Source: Echinicola arenosa (GTDB lineage Bacteria > Bacteroidota > Bacteroidia > Cytophagales > Cyclobacteriaceae). Taken from it: a DNA stretch of 64,000 bases. The DNA lies in contig NZ_JACYTQ010000004.1 in assembly GCF_014841125.1 (NCBI RefSeq), positions 422,508 through 486,507 on the forward strand, read 5' to 3'. Shown one piece after another: positions 56,707-64,000 of this stretch. Under the pieces are notes generated by a model. The model did not search any database and was not told where the DNA came from. It saw nothing but the letters and a program-made list of their open reading frames with translations. Every line of letters starts with the position of its first letter. Position 1 is the first letter of the stretch. The translations under genes were made by a program, and so were the position numbers.

Positions 56707-57432
56707 ATGAAAAAAGCAGTGATTGCATTGGCTGGAATGCTAATGCTGGGAAATTTTGATGCAAAAGCCATTGATCCTGTGAAGGAGAATTCAGAGTCTT
56801 TTGTTCAAGAGGCTAGTGTCAAAGAAGTGGTGGATAAATACATCAAAGCGTCAGGAGGTCTTGATAAGATCAAAGGGATTAAAAATATGGAGTTGGTTAT
56901 GGAGACTGAAATCCAAGGCATGAAATTGATAATCAAGTCTGTGACTGATCAGGAAAATAGCCGGTTACTTAATCTTACAGAAATGAATGGAAACCAAGTA
57001 GCCAAAACGGTGATCAAAGATAACAAAGGAATGATGATCAGTATGGGCCAGGAAAAAGAGCTTACAGAAGATCAATTAAACTCTATGAGAAGCCAGACTT
57101 TTGTTTTTCCAGAATTGTTTTATGAAGAATTAGGCTATACAGTTACTTACGGAGGTCTGCAAGAAGTGGAAGGTGTTTCAGCTCATAAATTGATCCTTAA
57201 AGATGCCAATGGGATGCAAACCAATGATTTTTATGATGCAGAAAGTGGTCTTAAAATCATGACAGAATCAGATGTGGCGGGTAAGATAAATTTTAAGGAT
57301 TATAAAGAGATGGATGGTATTACTGTCCCTACCAAAATGATCATCTCAAATGCTATGATGCCGATGCCCATGGAAGCAACTGTCACTTCTATAGTTTTTA
57401 ATCAAGAACTTGATGATAGTTTATTTGAATAA
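56707..57432 (+). CDS. Free-standing paralogue of the M16 subunit's C-terminal domain
   Basis: A 241-residue exported protein (signal VIALAGMLMLGNFDAKA). It repeats the same pattern as residues 475-682 of the preceding protein: DKYIKASGGLDKIKGIKNME vs DNYIAAIGGEEAVNALETAK, MSMGQEKELTEDQLNSMRSQ vs MAMGQTQELTDEQYEEAKMN-type match, and endings ELDDSLFE vs ELTDADFK. A duplication of that domain is evident. It is 6 nt after the M16 gene in the same operon and is followed by a terminator. Function unknown. Confidence 0.7.
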   Translation: MKKAVIALAGMLMLGNFDAKAIDPVKENSESFVQEASVKEVVDKYIKASGGLDKIKGIKNMELVMETEIQGMKLIIKSVTDQENSRLLNLTEMNGNQVAKTVIKDNKGMMISMGQEKELTEDQLNSMRSQTFVFPELFYEELGYTVTYGGLQEVEGVSAHKLILKDANGMQTNDFYDAESGLKIMTESDVAGKINFKDYKEMDGITVPTKMIISNAMMPMPMEATVTSIVFNQELDDSLFE

Positions 57433-57448
57433 ATTATCTTTTCAAACC

Positions 57449-57486
57449 AAAAAAGGATGCCACTGTCAAGAGGCATCCTTTTTTTT
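57449..57486. terminator. Bidirectional terminator
   Basis: A 13-bp stem (57449-57461 with 57472-57484, core GGATGCC/GGCATCC) with flanking A/T tracts, between the M16 operon and the convergent DoxX gene. Confidence 0.87.
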
Positions 57487-57504
57487 ATAATCAAAATTTT
57501 TAAC

Positions 57505-57948
57505 TTACCAATTTGGATGGTTTTTCATCCAGTGATCTAAGGAGAACTTACCAGACCCGTAGATCAAAAAAACAATCAGTAAAACCAGTACGATAAGGGA
57601 AATTTCAAACTCTAGATTGTTGGCTGCAGATAGGAATCCTTGGTTAATGTTTACAAAGAAAACCGCTCCAAGCAAAATAGGGATTTGGAATATGATCGCA
57701 AAACGGGTTAAGAGACCAAAAGCAATCAGGAATCCTCCAACCAAATGAGCAAAGGCTACATAGTGCGCGAGTGCTAAGTTAAAGAATTGAAGGTCATTGT
57801 TGCTCATCAATTGCATCAAGGCGTTTGTATTGGCGATAAATATGATGCCCTTGTAAAGGATAAACAGCCCTAAAGCTACGCGAATAAAATCGATCCATTT
57901 AGGATGGTGGGTGTCTGCCCATAGTTCAATTTTTGAAATAGTTTCCAT
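57505..57948 (-). CDS. DoxX family membrane protein
   Basis: A 147-residue protein with four hydrophobic helices (VALGLFILYKGIIFIA, AHYVAFAHLVGGFLIAFGLLTRF, IFQIPILLGAVFFV, LIVLVLLIVFLIYGSGKFSLD), the usual DoxX layout. Family members are linked to redox and quinone-related functions, but the role here is unknown. Confidence 0.8.
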   Translation of the reverse strand: METISKIELWADTHHPKWIDFIRVALGLFILYKGIIFIANTNALMQLMSNNDLQFFNLALAHYVAFAHLVGGFLIAFGLLTRFAIIFQIPILLGAVFFVNINQGFLSAANNLEFEISLIVLVLLIVFLIYGSGKFSLDHWMKNHPNW

Positions 57949-58088
57949 GTTATCTTGGGTGTTTGGTTTACTTCAATATACGAATTTTATCAATGCATTG
58001 TATTGGTTTTCATTTGATTATGCAAATTTTCGCTTCCTGTTGTGCGAAAAATAAAAGGCTACAAAACTGAAGCCCTTTGAAAATGCAA

Positions 58089-59756
58089 TTAAGACATCCA
58101 TATTGTTCTTTTACGGTTACTTTCTCTAGGGGTTAATTCGTACTTTGGATAGTAATTTTCTCCATACGATTCTATTTGCAAAGTTAAGATTCTTCCATAT
58201 CTGTTTATTTTGAGCATAAGGTTTTCCCCTTTAGGTAGGGATTCATGATCAAAAGGTTGTTCATTAATTTCAAGGATAATATCACCAATCATCAACTGTT
58301 GAAAAGCAGCTGAATGAGGGTGGATTTTAGTGATTGTTCCATCTTCATGAGTTTTTGCTCCCCAGTTTGATGTCAAGAGATTAGTGTTATTTACTGTCTC
58401 AAGGGTTATGTTTAGACTTTCTAGTTGATCTATTAATGGGGGTAGAATATCTTCGGTTCCTAGGATGTATTGTTTGAAAAATGTGTTTACTTTTTCTTCA
58501 TCTTCGTAGAGCCAAATGATGGTGTTTTTATAATCCTCTAAAGTGTATCCAATGGATGTTTTTCCGAATTTCTTCCACATTTCTTTCATGACTTGGTGGA
58601 GAGAGGTTCCCTTATCAATGAGTAGCAGATCCAGACACATTGAAATCAACGCTCCTCGGTTATAAATACTGACTTTTTTTTCTGGAATGCCTTGTTTATA
58701 GCCATCTAGCCATAAATCAAAACTTGATTCTTTTATCGATTGATTGGTCCAGCCCAAAGAGTGAAATTCTCTTTCCAGTTGCTTTTCCATATTTGATAAG
58801 AAATCTTCGAGACTGAAGTATCCTGACTTTAACAAAAATAGATCCCCCATATAGGTGGTCACTCCTTCAGCAACAATTCCCGTATCTATATATGCTTCTT
58901 GGGAAAAATCATAAGGCAGGAGTTCTTTAGGCCTGATACGACAAACATTCCAAAAATGATAGAGTTCATGCGAACTTACCCCCATAAACTCATCCATGTT
59001 TTCTTTTTGAGCCAGTGTATTTGCTGGACCAAAAGTAATCACAGTGGAAAACTGATGCTCTACACCATGGTAATGTTTATAAGGTAAAAGTTGATAGAGA
59101 AAGTGGTAATCTCTAGCAGGAAAATCTCCATATGCGTCCAACTGCTTTTGGGTAAAAGCTTCGAATTTGCTGATTAGTTCAGGCACGTCAAAGTGAATTT
59201 CCCCTCGAAACCATAGGTGAAAGTTGATGTCTTCCAACCGATAACTATATTGCTGAATGTTGCCGGAAGCAATCAGCGGACTGTCTACCAGATGCTGAAA
59301 ATTTTCAGCAGCAAAAGTGTTTTTGTTGATTTTTGGTAACGCTGTAGCTGTGAGGTATTCGGCAGGAAGTTTCAGTTCAATGGAAACAGGCTCGTCTTCT
59401 CTTCCCTTAAGTTCAAAGCAGAAATTGATGAAGTTTAGATAAAGTTGTTCATCATCTGACCAACTTCCGCCAGCGTCCATTTGGGAAGCGTGATATTCAT
59501 ATTTGACAGTATATTTACCTGCCTTTGGTGCTGTAAATGTCCAAAGGTCTTTGGTTATTTTTTTCCAATCTACTTTTTGATCATTACTCAAAATGGAGAA
59601 ACGCCTGATTTTTTGGGCATAATTAGTAATTTCATACCTTCCTGGTCGCCAAGACGGGAGTTGAAGTCTCACTGTTTCTGCTGCGTTACATTTTAGCGTG
59701 AGCTGAATTTGGATAAATTGATCGGCTGGATTGTTTCTATATATAAGGTATTCCAT
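58089..59756 (-). CDS. M61 family metallopeptidase (glycyl-aminopeptidase type) with PDZ domain
   Basis: A 555-residue peptidase. N-terminal beta domain (LIYRNNPADQFIQIQLTLKC, LQLPSWRPGRYEITNYAQKI), then the zinc site SHELYHFWN (His about 261) with EGVTTYMGD as third-ligand region. The C-terminal PDZ-like domain (HPHSAAFQQLMIGDIILEIN) comes last. No signal peptide is visible, so the active location is uncertain. It should release N-terminal residues from peptides, with preference for glycine or alanine in known members. Confidence 0.9.
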   Translation of the reverse strand: MEYLIYRNNPADQFIQIQLTLKCNAAETVRLQLPSWRPGRYEITNYAQKIRRFSILSNDQKVDWKKITKDLWTFTAPKAGKYTVKYEYHASQMDAGGSWSDDEQLYLNFINFCFELKGREDEPVSIELKLPAEYLTATALPKINKNTFAAENFQHLVDSPLIASGNIQQYSYRLEDINFHLWFRGEIHFDVPELISKFEAFTQKQLDAYGDFPARDYHFLYQLLPYKHYHGVEHQFSTVITFGPANTLAQKENMDEFMGVSSHELYHFWNVCRIRPKELLPYDFSQEAYIDTGIVAEGVTTYMGDLFLLKSGYFSLEDFLSNMEKQLEREFHSLGWTNQSIKESSFDLWLDGYKQGIPEKKVSIYNRGALISMCLDLLLIDKGTSLHQVMKEMWKKFGKTSIGYTLEDYKNTIIWLYEDEEKVNTFFKQYILGTEDILPPLIDQLESLNITLETVNNTNLLTSNWGAKTHEDGTITKIHPHSAAFQQLMIGDIILEINEQPFDHESLPKGENLMLKINRYGRILTLQIESYGENYYPKYELTPRESNRKRTIWMS

Positions 59757-59796
59757 TTACATTTGTGCTTTACAATAAACAAAAGTAACCCACTGG

Positions 59797-59827
59797 TTTG
59801 TAAATAAAAAAAACGTAGCTATCTTTG
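59797..59827 (+). promoter_or_regulatory. Promoter of rpmH-rnpA-S41 operon
   Basis: -33 TTTG (59797-59800), 19-base spacer, -7 TATCTTTG (59820-59827). Both match exactly. The start of the transcript (GCATTCCTTTTCGGGG) resembles that of the rRNA promoters at the end of this window. Confidence 0.8.
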
Positions 59828-59962
59828 CATTCCTTTTCGGGGTTCAACTGAAAGGGAAGTCAAAGAAAAGCAATAAAAATTAAAACATAGATCAGTAAGG
59901 GTCTTGGGAAGTAACCTTTAAGGGTTTCTTTTTAAAACCAGCTGACAGAAAATTTAAAGATC

Positions 59963-60121
59963 ATGAAAAGAACGTTCCAACCTTCTCGCAGAAAAAGAAG
60001 AAATAAGCACGGTTTTAGAGAAAGAATGGCTACGCCTAACGGAAGAAGGGTGGTTAAAGCTAGAAGAGCTAAGGGTAGACATAAATTGACAGTGTCTTCA
60101 GAGAAAACGCTTAAGAAGTAA
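59963..60121 (+). CDS. rpmH: 50S ribosomal protein L34
   Basis: A 52-residue protein: [52 protein letters not shown]. This is the typical L34, with all basic motifs. It lies just upstream of rnpA, the classical arrangement. Confidence 0.97.
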   Translation: MKRTFQPSRRKRRNKHGFRERMATPNGRRVVKARRAKGRHKLTVSSEKTLKK

Positions 60122-60153
60122 TTTTCATTTCTTTGTTTTGATGCCTTATTGCT

Positions 60154-60546
60154 ATGGACTATAGGCTTCCTAAGAATGAAAGATTACATTCTAAAAAGTT
60201 AATAAAGGAACTTTTTGATAAAGGTTCCTCTTTTTTTTTATATCCCTTCAAGGTATTATATCTTAGCTTGGAGGAAGATTCCGAAACTAATCAAGTACTT
60301 TTTTCTGTTTCTAAAAGAAAAATCAAGAAAGCAGTAGGTAGGAATTATATCAAAAGAAGGATGCGAGAAGCATACCGTTTGAATAAATCACTGCTTTTGG
60401 ATGGTGAAAACAAGAAAAAATTAATAGCTTTCGTTTATGTTTCATCTGAGCGAGAAAGCTTTCAGGCTATTGAGCCTAAGATGAAAAAAATATTAAAGCG
60501 TCTTGCGGCCCCGCGAGAAAAGAACTCAAAGCGTGATGAAGAATAG
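60154..60546 (+). CDS. rnpA: Ribonuclease P protein component
   Basis: A 130-residue basic protein that helps the RNA subunit mature tRNA 5' ends. It has RLPKNERLHSKKLIKELFDKG and the RNR motif in AVGRNYIKRRMREAYR. It is 32 nt downstream of rpmH and overlaps the following gene by 11 nt, so the trio is coupled. Confidence 0.95.
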   Translation: MDYRLPKNERLHSKKLIKELFDKGSSFFLYPFKVLYLSLEEDSETNQVLFSVSKRKIKKAVGRNYIKRRMREAYRLNKSLLLDGENKKKLIAFVYVSSERESFQAIEPKMKKILKRLAAPREKNSKRDEE

Positions 60547-62200
60547 AAACAAAATTATAGCCCTTTTATTAGTTATTGTAGTAGGTGGAGGGGTGCTGTT
60601 TTCCTTTAAGGGGAAAAATGATAAGCTTTTTTTGATCGCTAAAAATCTGGATATTTTTGCTTCACTTATAAGGGAACTCGATACTTATTATGTTGATGAG
60701 ATAGATCCAGATGAATTGGTGACTGTGGGAATCAATGCGATGTTGCAGGAGCTTGATCCGTACACCAATTACATACCGGAAGAAGAATCTGATGATTTTC
60801 GTACGATGACTACTGGTGAATATGGAGGAATTGGTGCGCTAATCGGAAATAGGATAGGGAAGAATATGGTTCTGATGCCGTATAAGGGGTTTCCAGCACA
60901 AAGTGCTGGGTTAAGAATCGGAGATGAATTGCTTTGGGTAGATTCCGTGGATGTAGTTGACTTGGCTACATCGGAGATATCAAAAAAACTTAAGGGGCCT
61001 GCTAATACTCCAGTAGAGGTAATTGTAAAAAGAGACCAAGATACTTTGACCTTTGAGCTTACTCGAAAGAAAATTGTTATTACTAATGTTCCTTATTATG
61101 GAATGGTGAATGACAGAGTGGGGTATATCAAGTTGACTGATTTTACAACTAATGCCGGTGACGATGTAAGAAAAGCTTTGGTGGAACTGAAAGAACTGGG
61201 CGCAGAAAAGTTGATATTGGATCTGAGGGATAATCCAGGAGGAATACTTAAAGAAGCCGTGGATATTGTCAACCTATTTATCCCAAAAGGGAAGGAAGTG
61301 GTCAGTACTATTGGGAAGTTGGATAATGTGAACGCTGTTTATAAAACTAATCGATCACCTGTTGATAAGGATATTCCATTGGCAGTTTTGGTAAACGAAA
61401 GATCAGCTTCTGCCTCAGAGATTGTTGCAGGTGCATTACAGGATTATGATCGAGCAGTGTTAATAGGAAGAAATACTTTTGGAAAAGGTTTGGTGCAAAG
61501 TACGATTCCACTCTCCTACAATTCACAGGTCAAAGTCACTACAGCCAAGTATTACATTCCTAGCGGAAGATGTATTCAAGAAATTGATTACAGTAAAAAG
61601 GATGAAGATGGTAATGCAACAACAGTGGCTGATTCTTTAAGAAGGGAATTTAAAACAAAAAATGGAAGAACGGTTTGGGATGGAGCTGGCATAAGACCGG
61701 ATGAGAAAGTAGAGTCAAAAACTTATGCTCCGATTACATATAGTCTTGTGGCCAGAAGTTTAGTTTTTGAGTTTGTCAATGATTATTTTTATAAGCATGA
61801 TAGTATTCCAAGTCCGAGGGATTTTGTGGTGACCGATGAGCTTTATGATGAGTTCACTGCTTGGTTGGCAGGAAGAGAATATGATTACATTACTAGAGTT
61901 GAAAAAACAATCGAAGATTTAGAAGCTTATGCTAAAGAGGAGAAATACTTTGAAGATATTCAAAGTGAGATTGATTCTTTGAAGAAAAGTGTGAGTCACA
62001 ATAAGGAACAGGATCTAGTAACCTTTAGGAATGAGATCAAAGAAGCTATCAAGGATGAAGTGGTTTCTAGGTATTACTATGAAGGTGGAGTGATTGAGGC
62101 TTCATTGGATTCAGATGATGAAATAGCTAAAGCTGTTTCTATTTTAAGCGATCCATCGTTATATGACAGTATTCTTCAGCCAAAATTGGCTAAGAAATAA
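60536..62200 (+). CDS. C-terminal processing (S41) peptidase with PDZ domain
   Basis: A periplasmic peptidase of about 554 residues. It starts at ATG 60536 (MKNRNKIIALLLVIVVGGG); a GTG codon and a longer frame begin just upstream. An N-terminal membrane anchor is followed by LDPYTNYIPEEESDDF, a PDZ domain (YKGFPAQSAGLRIGDELLWV), and an S41 domain with the serine in NERSASASEIVAGALQDYD and the lysine in GRNTFGKGLVQ. It is a Ctp/Prc-type enzyme that trims or degrades envelope proteins. It is followed by a terminator. Confidence 0.93.
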   Translation: MKNRNKIIALLLVIVVGGGVLFSFKGKNDKLFLIAKNLDIFASLIRELDTYYVDEIDPDELVTVGINAMLQELDPYTNYIPEEESDDFRTMTTGEYGGIGALIGNRIGKNMVLMPYKGFPAQSAGLRIGDELLWVDSVDVVDLATSEISKKLKGPANTPVEVIVKRDQDTLTFELTRKKIVITNVPYYGMVNDRVGYIKLTDFTTNAGDDVRKALVELKELGAEKLILDLRDNPGGILKEAVDIVNLFIPKGKEVVSTIGKLDNVNAVYKTNRSPVDKDIPLAVLVNERSASASEIVAGALQDYDRAVLIGRNTFGKGLVQSTIPLSYNSQVKVTTAKYYIPSGRCIQEIDYSKKDEDGNATTVADSLRREFKTKNGRTVWDGAGIRPDEKVESKTYAPITYSLVARSLVFEFVNDYFYKHDSIPSPRDFVVTDELYDEFTAWLAGREYDYITRVEKTIEDLEAYAKEEKYFEDIQSEIDSLKKSVSHNKEQDLVTFRNEIKEAIKDEVVSRYYYEGGVIEASLDSDDEIAKAVSILSDPSLYDSILQPKLAKK

Positions 62201-62225
62201 ATGACGTAAAATTTAAATATTCCTT

Positions 62226-62262
62226 AAATCCCCATATCTAAAGTTGATATGGGGATTTTTTA
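62226..62262 (+). terminator. Terminator after the S41 peptidase
   Basis: A 13-bp perfect stem (62226-62238 with 62246-62258, core TCCCCATATC/GATATGGGGA), 7-base loop, then a T tract. Confidence 0.9.
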
Positions 62263-62314
62263 ATGATAAGCTTAGGCATATTGTGGTAATATCTCCAGTG
62301 CCAAAGGTTTTTGT

Positions 62315-62322
62315 TATCTTTG
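62315..62322 (+). promoter_or_regulatory. -7 promoter element of tsaB
   Basis: TATCTTTG, exact -7 match, followed by a leader of about 40 nt to the tsaB ATG. No convincing -33 TTTG at normal spacing. Confidence 0.5.
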
Positions 62323-62368
62323 TAATCCTAATTCCGTTTGGATTAATTTTAGGAATTTCCCAATAATT

Positions 62369-63058
62369 ATGACTTTGATTTTATCTATAGATACTGCGGT
62401 TTCAGTTTGCTCCGTTTCGTTACACCGAAAAGGGCAATTGTTAGGGCTTTTGGAGTTGCATCAAGAAAACGTACATGCACAAAAACTAATGCCAGTGATC
62501 AAAACTTTGTTGGATCAGGCAGGTTTGGAAAGCAAGCAGTTGGATGCGGTTGCTGTCTCCGAGGGTCCCGGTTCTTATACTGGCTTGAGGATTGGAGTTT
62601 CTACAGCCAAAGGTTTTGCCTTTGCGCATGATATTCCTTTGATAAGTGTCGGGACTTTGGATGCTCTTGCGATACAAGTGAAGCCCTTTTTAGAAGGGAA
62701 GGTATTTATTATTCCAATGATAGATGCTCGTCGTATGGAGGTTTATTGCAAAGTTTTTGATAGTAGGATGAACGAAATGGAGTCCATTAGGCCTTTGATT
62801 GTTGATGAAGGTTCATTTGAAGAGTATCTTGAAAAGGGAATAGTTTATTTTGTAGGTGATGCTGTGAAGAAAGTATCCGAAGTGCTGCAGCACCCCAATG
62901 CACGCTACCTCTATCTGATCAATTCTGCAACAAGTGTTGGGGAGATAGCTTTTAATAAATTTGAAAAAAGGGAATTTTCTGATTTAGCCTATTTCGAACC
63001 GAACTACTTGAAGGAATTTAAAGTTGTCAAGTCAAAGAAGAACCCTTTAATGTTATGA
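62369..63058 (+). CDS. tsaB: TsaB, tRNA threonylcarbamoyladenosine biosynthesis protein
   Basis: A 229-residue ASKHA-fold protein: LILSIDTAVSVCSVSLHRKG, QLDAVAVSEGPGSYTGLRIG, VSTAKGFAFAHDIPLISVGT. It acts as a partner of TsaD in t6A modification of tRNAs decoding ANN codons. TsaD and TsaE are not in the window. It overlaps the DUF2480 gene by 4 nt. Confidence 0.95.
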   Translation: MTLILSIDTAVSVCSVSLHRKGQLLGLLELHQENVHAQKLMPVIKTLLDQAGLESKQLDAVAVSEGPGSYTGLRIGVSTAKGFAFAHDIPLISVGTLDALAIQVKPFLEGKVFIIPMIDARRMEVYCKVFDSRMNEMESIRPLIVDEGSFEEYLEKGIVYFVGDAVKKVSEVLQHPNARYLYLINSATSVGEIAFNKFEKREFSDLAYFEPNYLKEFKVVKSKKNPLML

Positions 63059-63567
63059 GTGAAATAATTAACCGAGTTGCCAATAGCGCATTGGTTACTA
63101 TAGATTTGGAAGAATACTATTCTTCAAGTGAGAGAGTGGTGTTTGATATAAAAGATTATCTCTATCAAGAACTTGTATTGCGTGAGGCGGATTTTAGAAA
63201 ATCTCTAAAGGAATTGGATTGGGAAGAATTCAAAGGCAAAAGTGTTGCGGTAGACTGCACAGCTGATGCTATAGTACCTACCTGGGCTTTTATGTTAGTG
63301 GTTACCTATTTGGGGGGCGTTGCGAATGAGGTTGTTGTAGGGGGGCTGGATAGTCTTGAACAAGCACTCTTCCAAAAAGCGCTGGCTTCTATACCAGTGG
63401 GAAATTATGTTGGGAAGCCCGTCGTTATAAAAGGTTGTAGTAAGTTTCCTGTGCCATTATTTGCTTATGGGGAAATAGTGAAATTATTGAAGGGGAAGGC
63501 CAAGGCAATTATGTATGGAGAGCCATGTAGCACTGTTCCTATTTACAAACAACCAAGAGTGAAGTAA
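63055..63567 (+). CDS. DUF2480 family protein
   Basis: A 170-residue cytosolic protein beginning SEIINRVANSALVTIDLEE with the VDCTADAIVPTWAFM and VIKGCSKFPVP segments, which match DUF2480, a Bacteroidota-specific family of unknown function. It overlaps tsaB by 4 nt (ATGA), so the pair are co-translated. Confidence 0.85.
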   Translation: MSEIINRVANSALVTIDLEEYYSSSERVVFDIKDYLYQELVLREADFRKSLKELDWEEFKGKSVAVDCTADAIVPTWAFMLVVTYLGGVANEVVVGGLDSLEQALFQKALASIPVGNYVGKPVVIKGCSKFPVPLFAYGEIVKLLKGKAKAIMYGEPCSTVPIYKQPRVK

Positions 63568-63625
63568 AATATTGTTCTCAAAAAGAGTCAGTTAAATATA
63601 AAGTTTAAAAAAATTGAAGGGCTGG

Positions 63626-63657
63626 TTTGGTAATTTTGAAAAAGAGCTCTATGTTTG
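63626..63657 (+). promoter_or_regulatory. rRNA operon promoter P1
   Basis: -33 TTTG (63626-63629), 20-base spacer, -7 TATGTTTG (63650-63657). The transcript would start about 6 bases later with an early region CATTCCCATTCGGGG. Confidence 0.7.
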
Positions 63658-63754
63658 CATTCCCATTCGGGGACAACACAGCAAAAGGTTGTGAGAGTAG
63701 ATTGAAAAGCGAATAAAGGAAAGAGAAAACAAATAAAAAAAATAAAATTTTGTT

Positions 63755-63784
63755 TTTGTTTTTAGAAAATTCTCCTGATATTTG
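63755..63784 (+). promoter_or_regulatory. rRNA operon promoter P2
   Basis: -33 TTTG (63755-63758), 18-base spacer, -7-like GATATTTG (63777-63784, first base differing from TAnnTTTG), followed by CACTCGCTTTCAGGG. It is closer to the 16S gene than P1. Confidence 0.65.
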
Positions 63785-63899
63785 CACTCGCTTTCAGGGT
63801 TAAGCCTGAAACAATTCTCTAAAAGACAGAGAAAAAGTTCATTGAAGTACTGTAAGACGAAACAAAGATACGACTAAGTCGGTAAGGAAAAGAAGAGTT

Positions 63900-63917
63900 G
63901 CCTATATTATTATAGGC
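63900..63917 (+). other. Leader hairpin just upstream of 16S rRNA
   Basis: A perfect 7-bp stem GCCTATA/TATAGGC with a TTAT loop, 16 bases before the 16S sequence. It could be part of the rRNA leader used in processing or antitermination; there is no T tract, so it is not a terminator. Confidence 0.5.
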
Positions 63918-63933
63918 ACGTCAATAGAAACTT

Positions 63934-64000
<67 letters not shown>

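Overview
This window is chromosomal DNA from a member of the Bacteroidota, most likely a marine or soil Cytophagales bacterium of the Cyclobacteriaceae type (Algoriphagus, Echinicola or Cyclobacterium relatives). The evidence is the low-to-middling GC content, the near absence of Shine-Dalgarno sequences, Bacteroidota promoters (-33 TTTG, -7 TAnnTTTG) and Bacteroidota-typical families: DUF4293, DUF2480, a long NusB, a short ATP synthase epsilon, the Bacteroidota GlmU variant, YtxH and DUF1573 proteins, and GG-leader peptides. The final 67 bases are the start of a 16S rRNA gene. Genus cannot be fixed from the sequence alone.

Layout. 1-7.5 kb (minus): the end of an AGCS symporter gene, then a tight seven-gene run (GlmU-like enzyme, DNA polymerase III delta', RimB, RimK, HemC, lipoprotein cyclophilin, SDR), then L31. 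7.7-13.3 kb (plus): a RemB-like outer-membrane protein, an MsbA-like exporter, a small membrane protein and YifB. 13.6-24.4 kb: a trans-sulfuration enzyme, an ECF sigma/anti-sigma pair with an outer-membrane protein, DUF4293, TruA, a second exporter, small envelope proteins, HemE and a MOSC protein. 24.9-32.4 kb (plus): DnaK, a GroES-like protein, the glycerol set GlpD-GlpK-GlpF and a beta-propeller lipoprotein. 32.5-40.7 kb (mostly minus): AtpC/AtpD, an NlpC/P60 hydrolase, the NusB-YtxH-DUF1573-YajC-YbbR-CoaE run and leucine dehydrogenase. 40.9-46.9 kb: a third exporter, an outer-membrane protein and class I ribonucleotide reductase. 47.9-48.5 kb: L21 and L27.

The most distinctive region is 48.8-53.0 kb. 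It holds a HlyD-type adaptor, a C39 peptidase-ABC exporter, a small helix-turn-helix protein and, after a terminator and an inverted-repeat region, a 65-residue peptide gene. The peptide has a double-glycine leader and a Leu-Gly-rich hydrophobic core. Together they look like a self-contained export system for a leader-cleaved peptide, with no recognisable modifying enzyme or immunity gene. Immediately downstream are a catalytic/non-catalytic M16 peptidase pair and a free-standing copy of the second subunit's C-terminal domain.

57.5-63.6 kb holds DoxX, an M61 peptidase, the rpmH-rnpA-S41 peptidase run, TsaB and DUF2480. Two rRNA promoters and the 16S start close the window. Non-coding signals include many intrinsic terminators, several good promoters, a sigma-54-like signal before dnaK, and a large gap upstream of nrdB with two palindromes and a possible structured RNA.
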